Shown here: piece after piece, positions 1 to 8,562 of the stretch | Layout: the number at the start of each line of letters is the position of its first letter | Numbering within the stretch: the first letter of the stretch is position 1 | From: Streptomyces sclerotialus | GTDB taxonomy: Bacteria > Actinomycetota > Actinomycetes > Streptomycetales > Streptomycetaceae | Length of the DNA stretch: 64,000 nucleotides | Assembly: GCA_000719105.1 (NCBI GenBank) | Contig: JODX01000014.1 | Coordinates: forward strand, 1 to 64,000 | Direction: 5' to 3' | Notes under the pieces: generated by a model | Told to the model about the DNA's origin: nothing | What the model saw: only the letters and a program-made list of their open reading frames with translations | Database searches by the model: none | Program-made: the position numbers and the translations under genes

Positions 1-99
1 AGGGAAACGCCCGGTTACATTCCGAACCCGGAAGCTAAGCCTTACAGCGCCGATGGTACTGCAGGGGGGACCCTGTGGGAGAGTAGGACGCCGCCGAAC
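1..99 (+). rRNA. rrf: 5S ribosomal RNA, 3' part (5' end outside window)
   Basis: The first 99 bases match my memory of Streptomyces 5S rRNA. They include the CCGAACCCGGAAG loop region, AGCCTTACAGCGCCGATGGTA, and the GAGAGTAGGACGCCGCC 3' strand that pairs with the missing 5' end. Roughly 20 bases lie before the window, so this is the last gene of an rRNA operon. The 3' boundary at about base 99 is placed from the expected helix I pairing and could be off by a few bases. Confidence 0.95.
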
Positions 100-108
100 T
101 CCTTTTAG

Positions 109-152
109 AGCTCTGGCTCTCGGGCATCGCGCCCGGGGGCCAGAGCTTTTTT
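109..152 (+). terminator. Rho-independent terminator of the rRNA operon
   Basis: AGCTCTGGC (109-117) pairs with GCCAGAGCT (139-147). The inner arm is G/C-rich and a run of six T residues follows directly. This is a classical intrinsic terminator, placed just after the 5S gene. Confidence 0.93.
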
Positions 153-209
153 GCGTTGGGGTAAGGTCAAGGGGCATCATTGGTTCTTTTCCCCACAGGA
201 GGCCCCCGG

Positions 210-818
210 GTGGAGGTCCAGGAGACCCGGGTCCAGACGGACCGGATCCTCACCATCCCGAACATCCTCAGCATGGCGCGGCTAGTAGGTGTGCCCGTCT
301 TTCTCTGGCTGATCCTTCGGCCGGAGTTCGGAGGGGCCCAGAGCGACGGCTGGGCACTCCTGGTGCTGGCTCTCAGCGGCGTCAGTGACTACCTCGACGG
401 AAAGCTGGCCAGGCGCTGGAATCAGATCAGCAGCCTCGGCCGGCTTCTGGATCCCGCGGCTGACCGCCTGTACATCTTGTCGACCCTTGTCGGCCTCACT
501 TGGAGGGAGATCCTTCCGCTCTGGCTGACCCTTGTGCTGTTGGCGCGAGAGCTGGTCCTGCTGGTGATGGTGGGCATCCTCAGGCGTCACGGCTATCCGC
601 CGCCCCAGGTGAACTTTCTGGGGAAGGCGGCTACATTCAACTTGATGTACGCCTTCCCGTTGCTGCTCCTCAGTGACGGGAGTGGTTGGATCTCGTCACT
701 CGCTGCAGTTTTTGGATGGGCGTTCGCCGGATGGGGTACAACGCTGTATTGGTGGGCAGGAGTCCTCTACGTGGTACAAGTCCGCCGCCTGGTTCGTGCG
801 GACGCCGTGGCCGATTGA
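210..818 (+). CDS. clsA: CDP-alcohol phosphatidyltransferase, cardiolipin synthase type
   Basis: Integral membrane phospholipid synthase of about 202 residues. The CDP-alcohol phosphotransferase signature is complete: D60-x2-D63-G64-x2-A67-R68, then G77-x3-D81-x3-D85. These are the metal- and CDP-binding aspartates, followed by several hydrophobic helices. GTG 210 is chosen because AGGAGG (197-202) sits 7 bases upstream; a TTG at 180 has no such site. Family knowledge: the Streptomyces gene in this position next to manC and the DUF881 genes was characterised as the eukaryotic-type cardiolipin synthase, which joins phosphatidylglycerol and CDP-diacylglycerol. The M. tuberculosis relative is called pgsA2, so PG-phosphate synthase activity is the alternative. 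It is first in the co-directional core block. Confidence 0.85.
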   Translation: MEVQETRVQTDRILTIPNILSMARLVGVPVFLWLILRPEFGGAQSDGWALLVLALSGVSDYLDGKLARRWNQISSLGRLLDPAADRLYILSTLVGLTWREILPLWLTLVLLARELVLLVMVGILRRHGYPPPQVNFLGKAATFNLMYAFPLLLLSDGSGWISSLAAVFGWAFAGWGTTLYWWAGVLYVVQVRRLVRADAVAD

Positions 819-933
819 GCTCCCCGGATTGGGCGCCTAGTGGCCTGATGGCCCCCGCTGTGAAAGCGCGGGGCAATCCGGACGGGTGAAGTCGGTCAGA
901 CCGTCGTCTCTTTCCAAGGAGGACGCTTCCGAC

Positions 934-3429
934 ATGAAGGCCGTCGTGATGGCCGGTGGCGAGGGCACACGCCTTCGCCCCATGACCTCGAGCATGCCCA
1001 AGCCGCTCCTGCCGGTGGTCAACCGCCCGATCATGGAGCACGTGCTCAGGCTGCTCAAAAAGCATGGGCTCAATGAGACCGTAGTAACCGTCCAGTTCCT
1101 GGCGTCACTCGTCAAGAACTACTTCGGTGACGGCGAAGAGCTCGGTATGGAGCTCACCTATGCCAATGAGGAGAAGCCACTCGGTACTGCCGGGAGTGTG
1201 AAGAACGCCGAGGAAGCCCTTAAGGACGACGCGTTCCTCGTCATCTCCGGCGATGCCCTGACCGACTTCGACCTCACCGAGCTCATCAATTTCCACAAGG
1301 AAAAGGGTGCGCTGGTCACTGTCTGCCTGACGCGTGTGCCGAATCCTCTGGAATTCGGTATCACCATCGTGGACGACGAAGGCAGGGTCGAACGCTTCCT
1401 GGAGAAGCCGACCTGGGGCCAGGTTTTCTCGGACACGGTCAACACGGGTATCTACGTCATGGAGCCCGAGGTCTTCGACTACGTCGAACCCGATGTTCCG
1501 GTGGACTGGTCCGGCGATGTCTTCCCGCAGCTCATGAAGGAAGGCAAGCCGATCTACGGCTATATCGCCGAGGGCTACTGGGAGGACGTCGGCACCCACG
1601 AGAGCTATGTGAAGGCGCAGGCCGACGTCCTCGAGGGCAAGGTCGACGTCGATATCGACGGGTTCGAGCTTTCCCCGGGCGTGTGGATCGCCGAGGGCGC
1701 CGAGGTGCATCCGGACGCCGAGCTGCGCGGGCCGCTGTACATCGGGGACTACGCCAAGGTCGAGGCCGGTGCCGAGATCCGCGAGCACACCGTCATCGGC
1801 TCGAACGTCGTCGTGAAGAGCGGGGCCTTCCTGCACAAGGCCGTGGTCCACGACAACGTGTACATCGGGCAGCAGAGCAACCTGCGGGGATGCGTCGTCG
1901 GGAAGAACACCGACGTCATGCGCGCCGCGCGGATCGAGGACGGTGCCGTCATCGGTGACGAGTGCCTCGTCGGTGAAGAATCGATTGTGCAGGGCAACGT
2001 CCGCGTCTACCCGTTCAAGACCATCGAGGCCGGCGCCTTCGTCAACACCTCGGTGATCTGGGAGTCGCGGGGCCAGGCGCACCTGTTCGGCGCACGCGGC
2101 GTCTCCGGGATCCTCAATGTGGAGATCACCCCGGAGCTGGCGGTACGGCTCGCGGGGGCGTACGCGACGACGCTGAAGAAGGGTTCCACGGTCACCACCG
2201 CGCGGGACCACTCCAGAGGTGCGCGGGCGCTGAAGAGGGCCGTCATCTCGGCGCTCCAGGCCAGTGCCATCGACGTACGCGACCTGGAGAACGTGCCTCT
2301 GCCGGTGGCGCGGCAGCAGACCGCACGGGGGAGTGCCGGCGGGATCATGATCCGGACGACCCCCGGGGTGCCGGACTCGGTCGACATCATGTTCTTCGAC
2401 GGGCAGGGTGCGGACCTCTCGCAGGGGAGCCAGCGGAAGCTGGACCGGGTCTTCGCGCGTCAGGAGTACCGGCGGGCGTTCCCCGGTGAGATCGGTGACC
2501 TGCACTTCCCGGCCAGCGTCTTCGACTCGTACACCGGGTCGCTGTTGCGGGACGTGGACACGACCGGCATCGCCGAGTCGGGGCTCAAGGTGGTCGTGGA
2601 CGCCTCGAACGGCACGGCGGGGCTCGTCCTGCCCAGTCTGCTCGGCAAGCTCGGGGTGGACTCGCTGACGATCAACCCCGGCCTTGACGAGTCCCGGCCG
2701 ACGGAGACCGCGGAGATGCGGCGCAACGGCCTGGTGCGGCTGGGCGAGATAGTGGCGTCGTCGCGGGCCGCGTTCGGTGTGCGGTTCGACCCCGTGGGCG
2801 AGCGGATCTCGCTCGTCGACGAGAAGGGCCGGATCGTCGAGGACGACCGGGCACTGCTCGTCATGCTCGACCTGGTGGCCGCGGAGCGGCGCAGCGGGCG
2901 GGTGGCGCTGCCGGTGACCACGACCCGGATCGCCGAGCAGGTGGCGGCGTACCACGGGACGCAGGTGGAGTGGACGACCACGTCGCCCGACGATCTGACG
3001 CGGGTCGGCGGCGACGAGTCGACGATCTTCGGCGGTGACGGGCGCGGAGGCTTCATCGTTCCCGAGTTCAGCAGCGTCTTCGACGGCACCGCGGCCTTCG
3101 TCCGGCTCATCGGGCTGGTGGCCCGGACGCAGCTCACGCTCAGCCAGATCGATGCCCGGATACCGCGGGCGCACGTCCTCAAGCGCGATCTCGCGACTCC
3201 GTGGGCCGTCAAGGGCCTCGTGATGCGGCGGGTCGTCGAGGCGGCCGGAGACCGCTTCGTCGACACGACCGACGGTGTACGGGTCGTGGAGGCCGACGGA
3301 CGCTGGGTGATGGTTCTGCCGGACCCCGCAGAGGCCGTGACGCATCTGTGGGCCGAGGGGCCCGACGACGCGTCTGCGCAGGCTCTGCTGGACGAGTGGT
3401 CGGCGGTCGTGGACAGCGCCGGCCGGTAG
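934..3429 (+). CDS. Mannose-1-phosphate guanylyltransferase fused to a degenerate phosphomannomutase
   Basis: An 831-residue two-part protein. Residues 1-235 are a nucleotidyltransferase with the sugar-nucleotide pyrophosphorylase motif [14 protein letters not shown] and PKPLLPV. A left-handed beta-helix hexapeptide region follows (about 250-345). From about 375 there are phosphohexomutase domains. The mutase part has the fold-level sequence, such as [13 protein letters not shown], but not the catalytic loops. The phosphoserine loop TASHNP is replaced (about 469-490), as are the metal loop DGDxDR (DPVGER, about 619), the sugar loop GExSGH (GGDGRGG, about 701) and the phosphate loop RxSGTEP (LPDPAEA, about 796). 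GDP-mannose supply for glycolipids or protein mannosylation is the likely role of the N-terminus. ATG 934 follows AAGGAGGA; upstream in-frame starts lack a ribosome site. Confidence 0.85.
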   Translation: MKAVVMAGGEGTRLRPMTSSMPKPLLPVVNRPIMEHVLRLLKKHGLNETVVTVQFLASLVKNYFGDGEELGMELTYANEEKPLGTAGSVKNAEEALKDDAFLVISGDALTDFDLTELINFHKEKGALVTVCLTRVPNPLEFGITIVDDEGRVERFLEKPTWGQVFSDTVNTGIYVMEPEVFDYVEPDVPVDWSGDVFPQLMKEGKPIYGYIAEGYWEDVGTHESYVKAQADVLEGKVDVDIDGFELSPGVWIAEGAEVHPDAELRGPLYIGDYAKVEAGAEIREHTVIGSNVVVKSGAFLHKAVVHDNVYIGQQSNLRGCVVGKNTDVMRAARIEDGAVIGDECLVGEESIVQGNVRVYPFKTIEAGAFVNTSVIWESRGQAHLFGARGVSGILNVEITPELAVRLAGAYATTLKKGSTVTTARDHSRGARALKRAVISALQASAIDVRDLENVPLPVARQQTARGSAGGIMIRTTPGVPDSVDIMFFDGQGADLSQGSQRKLDRVFARQEYRRAFPGEIGDLHFPASVFDSYTGSLLRDVDTTGIAESGLKVVVDASNGTAGLVLPSLLGKLGVDSLTINPGLDESRPTETAEMRRNGLVRLGEIVASSRAAFGVRFDPVGERISLVDEKGRIVEDDRALLVMLDLVAAERRSGRVALPVTTTRIAEQVAAYHGTQVEWTTTSPDDLTRVGGDESTIFGGDGRGGFIVPEFSSVFDGTAAFVRLIGLVARTQLTLSQIDARIPRAHVLKRDLATPWAVKGLVMRRVVEAAGDRFVDTTDGVRVVEADGRWVMVLPDPAEAVTHLWAEGPDDASAQALLDEWSAVVDSAGR

Positions 3430-3448
3430 GAAACCGCACCACGCGCGC

Positions 3449-3486
3449 GTGCCGGACAAGTGCCCCCAAGGGGGCCTGTCCGGCAC
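3449..3486 (+). terminator. Strong hairpin after the nucleotidyltransferase gene
   Basis: GTGCCGGACA pairs with TGTCCGGCAC (3477-3486), with an inner CCCCC/GGGGG stem. It lies 20 bases after the stop codon and has no T tract. It probably ends or attenuates the upstream message before the DUF881 operon. Confidence 0.6.
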
Positions 3487-3537
3487 GCCGGTGGGGCCAT
3501 TCGGAGGTACTGGCCACGACGTGCGACGATGTGCGGC

Positions 3538-4431
3538 ATGCCGCAGCAGCCCCCCGTTCGGAGCACATCCACGCGACCCCCGCGCCCGGATGCCTCCATG
3601 TCGCTGCTCACCAACGTCATGGACCACAGCCTCGACGACGGATACGCCGAGGCCGCAGCCCGGAAGCAGGGCACAGGGGGAGGCCTGCCGAAGACCGTGC
3701 GGGCCAAGCTGGGACTCGCCGCCGGGCTGGTGCTGGCCGCGCTCGTCGTGACCGTGGGAGCGGCACAGGCGCGTGTCACGGCGCCCGTGGTGGCCAAGGA
3801 GCGTGAGGAGCTCGTCGACCGCGTGGAGCGCGAGACCGCGGCCGCGGACGAGCTCGAGAAGAGCGTGGACGATCTCCGCGCCGAGGTGAGCGCGCGGCAG
3901 CGCGAGGTGCTGAAGGGCGACGGGGGCAGCGACCGCAGTGAGCTCGTCGGGATACTGGCGGGCGCCGTCGAGGTGCACGGGCCCGGCGTGAAGCTGGTGG
4001 TGAACGACGCGAAGGAAGCCGGCTCCGGCACGGACGCCGATCCGCGCGGGGCGTCCGGGTTCTCCGACACAGGACGGGTACGGGACCGCGATCTGCAGCG
4101 CGTCGTCAACGGTCTGTGGCAGTCGGGCGCGGAAGCCGTCTCGATCAATGGACAGCGGCTGACGGCGTTGTCCGCGATCCGGGCCGCGGGCGACGCGATA
4201 CTGGTCGACAACAAGCCGCTGGTGCCGCCGTACACGGTGCTCGCCGTCGGGGACGGGGAGCGGCTCGGCGATGCGTTCCAGGACAGCCCGGACGGGCTGT
4301 ATCTCCATGCCCTGCAGGAGAACTTCGGGATCCGGACCGGCCTGTCCGTCGAGGACGACGTCCGGGTGCCCGCCGCACCGCGTGTGGCCGTACGAACAGC
4401 GGAACCGAGAACTGAGAAGGGCACATCGTGA
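3538..4431 (+). CDS. DUF881 membrane-anchored coiled-coil protein (first copy)
   Basis: A 297-residue protein with a short polar N-terminus, one transmembrane helix (about residues 55-75, LGLAAGLVLAALVVTVGAA), an extracytoplasmic Glu/Arg-rich coiled coil (about 85-125) and then a DUF881 domain. The domain shows the typical VEVHGPGVKLVVND and GLWQSGAEAVSINGQRL stretches. Molecular function is unknown for the family. In actinobacteria it is always paired with Sbp and a second DUF881 gene near garA and ftsR, which suggests an envelope or division role (inference). The start could be ATG 3529 or 3538; neither has a close Shine-Dalgarno site. The stop overlaps the next start by 4 bases (GTGA), so translation is coupled. 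Confidence 0.85.
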   Translation: MPQQPPVRSTSTRPPRPDASMSLLTNVMDHSLDDGYAEAAARKQGTGGGLPKTVRAKLGLAAGLVLAALVVTVGAAQARVTAPVVAKEREELVDRVERETAAADELEKSVDDLRAEVSARQREVLKGDGGSDRSELVGILAGAVEVHGPGVKLVVNDAKEAGSGTDADPRGASGFSDTGRVRDRDLQRVVNGLWQSGAEAVSINGQRLTALSAIRAAGDAILVDNKPLVPPYTVLAVGDGERLGDAFQDSPDGLYLHALQENFGIRTGLSVEDDVRVPAAPRVAVRTAEPRTEKGTS

Positions 4432-4760
4432 TCGCCGTACTGGGCCTCGTCCTGGGAGTCGTGGCCGGCCTCTTGGTCGGGCCCGAGGTTCCGGCGGTGG
4501 TCGAGCCGTATCTTCCCATCGCCGTCGTGGCGGCCCTCGACGCCGTCTTCGGCGGTCTGCGCGCGATGCTGGACGGCATCTTCGACGACAAGGTCTTCGT
4601 GGTGTCGTTCCTGTCGAACGTCGTCGTGGCCGCGCTGATCGTGTTCCTGGGCGACAAGCTGGGCGTCGGGGCCCAGTTGTCCACCGGCGTCGTGGTCGTG
4701 CTCGGCATCCGCATCTTCTCCAACGCCGCCGCGATCCGCCGGCACGTCTTCCGGGCGTGA
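4428..4760 (+). CDS. sbp: Small basic membrane protein Sbp (DUF1290)
   Basis: A 110-residue protein with about three hydrophobic helices. It opens with MIAVLGLVLGVVAGLLVGP and has the family-typical DAVFGGLRA and GIRIFSNAAAIRRHVF. GTG 4428 overlaps the previous stop and is preceded by GAGAAGG. Sbp is a conserved membrane protein of Gram-positive bacteria, often near division genes, with no known biochemical activity. Here it sits between two DUF881 genes, the standard actinobacterial arrangement. Confidence 0.85.
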   Translation: MIAVLGLVLGVVAGLLVGPEVPAVVEPYLPIAVVAALDAVFGGLRAMLDGIFDDKVFVVSFLSNVVVAALIVFLGDKLGVGAQLSTGVVVVLGIRIFSNAAAIRRHVFRA

Positions 4761-4773
4761 GGGGATGAGGTCC

Positions 4774-5613
4774 ATGAGCGACCGGGACGAGACGCCCACC
4801 ACCCGTCTGCGCAAAGAACTCCCCGAGGAAGTGCCCGCGGCGCCCGCCGGGCCGTCCGAGGGGGCCGGGCAGCAGGCGGAGCAACCCGCCCTGACCGGCC
4901 GGCAGCGCCTGGTCAACGGGCTCTGGCCGCCGCGCGTCACACGCGCCCAACTCATCGTCGCCCTGCTGCTGTTCGGCCTCGGCTTCGGCCTCGCCGTGCA
5001 GGTCGCGTCCAACAGCGAGGGCGACAGCGCCCTGCGCGGGGCGCGTCAGGAGGATCTCGTACGCATCCTCGATGAACTGGATGACCGTACACAGCGTCTG
5101 GAGGAGGAGAAGCAGGGTCTCGAGGACCAGCGCACCGAGTTGGAGAACAGCTCCGACCAGGCCGAGGAAGCCCGCAGGCAGACGGTCGAGAAGGAGCGGC
5201 AGCTCGGCGTCCTCGCGGGGACGGTGGCGGCGCAGGGACCCGGCATCACGCTGACGATCAACGACACGAAGGGGACGGTCGAGGCGGACATGCTGCTCGA
5301 CGCGATCCAGGAACTTCGCGCGGCCGGCGCGGAGGCGATCCAGGTGAACGGCGTGAGGGTCGTCGCCGGCACCTATCTGACGGATGCCGGCGACGGAGTC
5401 AGCGTGGATGGGAACAAGATCGCCGAGCCCTATCGTTTCAAGGTCATCGGCGCGCCGCAGGACCTGGAGCCCGCGCTGAACATTCCGGGGGGCGTGGTGC
5501 AGACGTTGGAGAAGGAGCAGGCCACCGTGACCGTGGCGCAGGCTGACAAGATCATCGTGGACGCCTTGCGAGCGGCGGAGCGGCCTGACTACGCTCGGTC
5601 GTCCTCCCAGTGA
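4774..5613 (+). CDS. DUF881 membrane-anchored coiled-coil protein (second copy)
   Basis: About 279 residues. The N-terminal half of the cytoplasmic part is acidic and Pro-rich, followed by one transmembrane helix (LIVALLLFGLGFGLAVQV, about residues 55-72), a long coiled coil (LDELDDRTQRLEEEKQGLED and on) and a C-terminal DUF881 domain (VAAQGPGITLTINDTKG, ELRAAGAEAIQVNGVRV). It is a paralogue of the gene two positions upstream. ATG 4774 is preferred because GAGGGG lies 9 bases before it; ATG 4765 is an alternative. Function is unknown. The pair may form a heteromeric envelope complex with Sbp (inference). Confidence 0.85.
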   Translation: MSDRDETPTTRLRKELPEEVPAAPAGPSEGAGQQAEQPALTGRQRLVNGLWPPRVTRAQLIVALLLFGLGFGLAVQVASNSEGDSALRGARQEDLVRILDELDDRTQRLEEEKQGLEDQRTELENSSDQAEEARRQTVEKERQLGVLAGTVAAQGPGITLTINDTKGTVEADMLLDAIQELRAAGAEAIQVNGVRVVAGTYLTDAGDGVSVDGNKIAEPYRFKVIGAPQDLEPALNIPGGVVQTLEKEQATVTVAQADKIIVDALRAAERPDYARSSSQ

Positions 5614-5803
5614 ACAGGGGGTGCATGGGGGCCTTCCGGCGGGGGCATGAGGTTGCGGGGGGTCGGCGCACCGATCGGGTGGTGCGTGGTGGAAACTGTC
5701 TGGTGGATACGGACGTTGTGAAGATGTCCGAGTCGGCCGGTGTGTTGAATCAGGGTTCGTCCTGCCCCACGGGCGGGTCTGTTTCGGTCAAGGGGAATCG
5801 CCC

Positions 5804-6646
5804 GTGAAGTTGTTTGCGAAATTGTTCGGCAAGAGCGCGCGAGAGGGCAGCGAGAATGCGACCGCTCGCCACCGCGTACAGCCCTCTGATGCGCAGGGCC
5901 AGGGCGGTGGACGCCCGCTGTTCCGGGACCAGGTCGCTGGTCCGGGCGGTGACATTTCCGGAGGTCAGGGCGCGCCGTCTGTTGACCCTGCCCAGTCCGG
6001 CCGCATAGGTTTCGGGGAACCGTCAGCCTCGGGTACGGGTGGAGGCTTCGCTCCCGGCCCGTACGCGTCCAACGCCCCGGCGGGGCAGCCGCGGCAGGAG
6101 GATCCGTCCATGTCGGCCCTGGTGTGTACGAGGTGCGGGAACCGTAACGCCGAGAACAGCCGGTTCTGCTCCAACTGCGGTGCGCCGCTCCGGGCGGGGG
6201 CGACGCCGGAGCGTCCCTCCGAGACGACCTCCACGATCTCCATCTCGGGGCTCGAGGCGTACGACGCGGAGGCCACCGGCCAGACGCAGCTCCCGGCTTT
6301 GTCTCCGGAGGCGCAGGCGGCCGTCGACGCGCTGCCGCTCGGCTCGGCCCTCCTGGTGGTGCGCCGCGGCCCCAACTCGGGCAGCCGCTTCCTCCTGGAC
6401 GGCGACCTGACCACGGCCGGCCGCCACCCGCAGAGCGACATCTTCCTGGACGACGTGACCGTGTCGCGCCGTCACGTGGAGTTCCGCCGCGGTCCCGACG
6501 GCAGCTTCACGGTCGCCGACGTCGGCAGCCTCAACGGCACCTACGTCAACCGGGAGCGGATCGACGAGGTCGCGCTGTCCAACGGTGACGAGGTGCAGAT
6601 CGGCAAGTACCGGCTGGTCTTCTACGCGAGCCAGCGGGGCATCTGA
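5804..6646 (+). CDS. garA: GarA/OdhI-type FHA domain regulator with zinc ribbon
   Basis: A 280-residue cytosolic protein. In order it has a low-complexity N-terminus, a CxxC...CxxC zinc ribbon (about 108-126, CTRCGNRN...FCSNCGAPL), the ETTS phosphorylation motif (140-143), and a C-terminal FHA domain (about 185-275) with the phosphothreonine-binding GRHPQSDI, SRRHVEF and SLNGTYVN motifs. In relatives the ETT threonine is phosphorylated by PknB/PknG kinases, and the unphosphorylated form inhibits 2-oxoglutarate dehydrogenase and glutamate dehydrogenase; that role is inferred here. GTG 5804 has AAGGGGAA upstream. The 190 bases before it hold no convincing gene, although the mycobacterial neighbourhood has gcvH at this spot. 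Confidence 0.9.
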   Translation: MKLFAKLFGKSAREGSENATARHRVQPSDAQGQGGGRPLFRDQVAGPGGDISGGQGAPSVDPAQSGRIGFGEPSASGTGGGFAPGPYASNAPAGQPRQEDPSMSALVCTRCGNRNAENSRFCSNCGAPLRAGATPERPSETTSTISISGLEAYDAEATGQTQLPALSPEAQAAVDALPLGSALLVVRRGPNSGSRFLLDGDLTTAGRHPQSDIFLDDVTVSRRHVEFRRGPDGSFTVADVGSLNGTYVNRERIDEVALSNGDEVQIGKYRLVFYASQRGI

Positions 6647-6691
6647 CCCTGCCCCACGCCCCGTCCGCGGGGGGACCCCAAGGAATGGTCC

Positions 6692-7450
6692 ATGCTTCAC
6701 ACACCGAGCGGCGGTGTCGGCGACGGCGCCGCCGCCACGGACAGCGGACTGATGAGCATCGGCACCGTGCTGAACGTGCTGCGCGACGAGTTCCCCGAGG
6801 TCACCATCTCCAAGATCCGTTTCCTGGAGTCGGAAGGGCTGGTCGAGCCGCGGCGCACCCCCTCGGGGTACCGCAAGTTCAGCGCCGAGGACGTCGAGCG
6901 GCTCGGACGTGTGCTGAGGATGCAGCGGGACCACTATCTGCCGCTGAAGGTGATCCGCGAGTACCTCGACGCCCTGGAGCGCGGTGAGCCGGTTCCGCTG
7001 CCGCCCCCGGGGCGTCGGCGCGACTCCTCGGACGCCGAGGAGTCGTTCGAGGACCTCTTCGGTGAGCCCGAGGAACCGGGGCCGGCCCGGCTCCTGCGCG
7101 AGGAGCTGCTGGCAGCCGCGGGGATCGAGGAGGAGCAGCTGGCGGAGTGGGAGTCGTACGGGCTCGTCGGTCCGCTGGAGGACGGGGCGTACGACGCCGA
7201 GGCGGTCACGGTCGCCACACTTCTGGTAGAGCTCGGGCGGTCCGGTATCGAGCCGCGTCATCTGCGGGCCATGAAGGCCGCCGCCGAGCGTGAGGCGGGT
7301 CTGGTGGACCAGGTGGTGGCGCCGCTGCGGCGGCACCGGAATCCGCAGACCAGGGCCCATGCGGAGGCTCGCACGAAGGAGCTGGCGGCGCTTACGGTGA
7401 GGCTGCACGCCGCGCTGGTGAGGTCCGCGCTCGGTGTACGGCTGCCCTGA
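6692..7450 (+). CDS. ftsR: MerR-family regulator, FtsR type
   Basis: A 252-residue DNA-binding protein. Its N-terminal winged helix (about 20-90) reads SIGTVLNVLRDEFPEVTISKIR then FLESEGLVEP and SGYRKFSAEDVERL, which is the MerR HTH followed by the dimer helix. The C-terminal half (about 145-252) is helical, with no metal-binding cysteines. It directly follows garA, as in mycobacteria (Rv1828) and corynebacteria, where the orthologue FtsR activates ftsZ. A cell-division regulator role is inferred from this synteny. ATG 6692 follows AAGGA. Confidence 0.85.
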   Translation: MLHTPSGGVGDGAAATDSGLMSIGTVLNVLRDEFPEVTISKIRFLESEGLVEPRRTPSGYRKFSAEDVERLGRVLRMQRDHYLPLKVIREYLDALERGEPVPLPPPGRRRDSSDAEESFEDLFGEPEEPGPARLLREELLAAAGIEEEQLAEWESYGLVGPLEDGAYDAEAVTVATLLVELGRSGIEPRHLRAMKAAAEREAGLVDQVVAPLRRHRNPQTRAHAEARTKELAALTVRLHAALVRSALGVRLP

Positions 7451-7584
7451 CCGCCGTACACCCGTGCCGCGCGGGTGCGGAACGGCGTTCCGGCCGTCTT
7501 CGCCCAGCAGTGCGATTGCCCCGGTCGGACGCCGGACTGAGGGGCCAATCCCTGTCCGACTACCCAAACGTCCCGCGCACGGCC

Positions 7585-7596
7585 TAGGGTTGCTGT
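7585..7596 (+). promoter_or_regulatory. -10 element for a leaderless transcript of the nuclease gene
   Basis: TAGGGT (7585-7590) lies 6 bases before GTG 7597, and no ribosome-binding site is present. This fits transcription starting at or next to the start codon. Confidence 0.6.
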
Positions 7597-8070
7597 GTGA
7601 ACGAGCTCGATGTCGTAGGTGTCCGGGTCGAAATGCCCTCCAACCAACCGATCGTGCTCCTGCGTGAAGTGGGAGGCGACCGTTACCTCCCCATCTGGAT
7701 CGGGCCGGGGGAGGCCACAGCGATCGCCTTCGCCCAGCAGGGCATGGCCCCCGCGCGACCGCTGACCCACGACCTGTTCAAGGACGTGCTGGAGGCCGTC
7801 GGCCAGGAGCTCACCGAGGTACGCATCACGGATCTGCGTGAGGGCGTCTTCTACGCGGAACTGGTGTTCGCCAGCGGAGTCGAGGTGAGTGCCCGGCCGT
7901 CCGACGCCATAGCGCTCGCCCTGCGCACCGGCACGCCGATCTACGGCAGTGACGGGGTGCTCGACGACGCCGGTATCGCCATTCCGGACGAGCAGGAGGA
8001 CGAGGTGGAGAAGTTCCGCGAGTTCCTCGACCAGATCTCGCCGGAGGACTTCGGCACCAGCAGCCAGTGA
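7597..8070 (+). CDS. Bifunctional nuclease family protein (DUF151)
   Basis: A 157-residue cytosolic protein with a complete DUF151 fold. Typical features are the LPIWIGPGEATAIAFA segment, the HDLF helix and the family-typical RPSDAIALALRTGTPIY near residue 105, then an acidic tail. Plant relatives act as RNase/DNase; the bacterial role is unknown. It completes the garA-ftsR-bfn order seen in M. tuberculosis. The gene appears leaderless (see the -10 element just upstream). Confidence 0.85.
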   Translation: MNELDVVGVRVEMPSNQPIVLLREVGGDRYLPIWIGPGEATAIAFAQQGMAPARPLTHDLFKDVLEAVGQELTEVRITDLREGVFYAELVFASGVEVSARPSDAIALALRTGTPIYGSDGVLDDAGIAIPDEQEDEVEKFREFLDQISPEDFGTSSQ

Positions 8071-8476
8071 GGCGGGGCCCGCAGCACCGCCCGGCAGGCG
8101 GTGCCGGGCCCTCGTGCGCTCCCTGCCAGGTGGCCACCGGGCGAGCGGATCGACCGTGGCGGGTTGCGGCGCATCCCCGGAGGATCGAACGTGGAACTCG
8201 GCGGCCGGACGTTCGCGGCCGTGCGGAGCCGGGTAGGGACCGGCGGAACTCATGGGATCTCGACACGGAAGTCGCCGGGGTCGACCGCGTATGTTCGAAG
8301 TCCCGCACGGACAGCGGGTGAGCTCGGTGCGGGCGGATGGAAAAGAGGAAAAGCCGCCGCAGGTCACGTATTGGGCACAAGGCCGGGGCAGTGATGCGTC
8401 ATACGTCCTGACCGAAGCGCATTCGGCTAGCCTTTCCCCGCGGAAGGGCACGAGAAACCACTCGTTGGGTCATTAT
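8071..8476. other. Gene-free stretch between the nuclease and the second MerR gene
   Basis: About 400 bases, GC-rich at first (a GGCAGGCGGTGCCGGGCCC-type hairpin after the stop). I see no credible coding signal. A TAGCCT hexamer at 8428-8433 could be a weak -10, but no matching -35 is evident. Confidence 0.4.
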
Positions 8477-8494
8477 CACTCGGCGTGCCGAGTG
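8477..8494. promoter_or_regulatory. Near-perfect dyad upstream of merR promoter (possible operator)
   Basis: CACTCGGC-GT-GCCGAGTG has 8-base arms and a 2-base centre, and it ends 9 bases upstream of the -35 box at 8504. The position fits an activator or autoregulatory site for the MerR protein encoded just downstream (inference). Confidence 0.5.
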
Positions 8495-8503
8495 TGGCGA
8501 TCG

Positions 8504-8532
8504 TTGACGCACCCTTGGTGACTGCCTACCGT
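8504..8532 (+). promoter_or_regulatory. Consensus vegetative promoter of the second merR gene
   Basis: TTGACG (8504-8509), a 17-base spacer, then TACCGT (8527-8532). The predicted start near 8539 gives a leader of about 24 bases carrying GGAGGT, which supports GTG 8563 over the longer reading from 8485. Confidence 0.75.
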
Positions 8533-8562
8533 CGAGAAGGCAGTTCAAGGACGGAGGTCGGC

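Noticed and set aside
934..3429. Annotation as a bifunctional phosphomannomutase/guanylyltransferase
   Set aside because: All mutase catalytic loops are altered, so only the nucleotidyltransferase half can be supported.
1105..4950. Very long minus-strand open frame opposite the manC-DUF881 genes
   Set aside because: It is a shadow produced by GC-rich codons on the plus strand. The plus-strand genes have recognised domains and ribosome sites; the minus product is Arg/Pro-rich and has none.
5610..5807. 65-codon frame between the second DUF881 gene and garA
   Set aside because: The product has no recognisable pattern and its codon bias is unlike neighbours. It is more likely leader/promoter DNA for garA.
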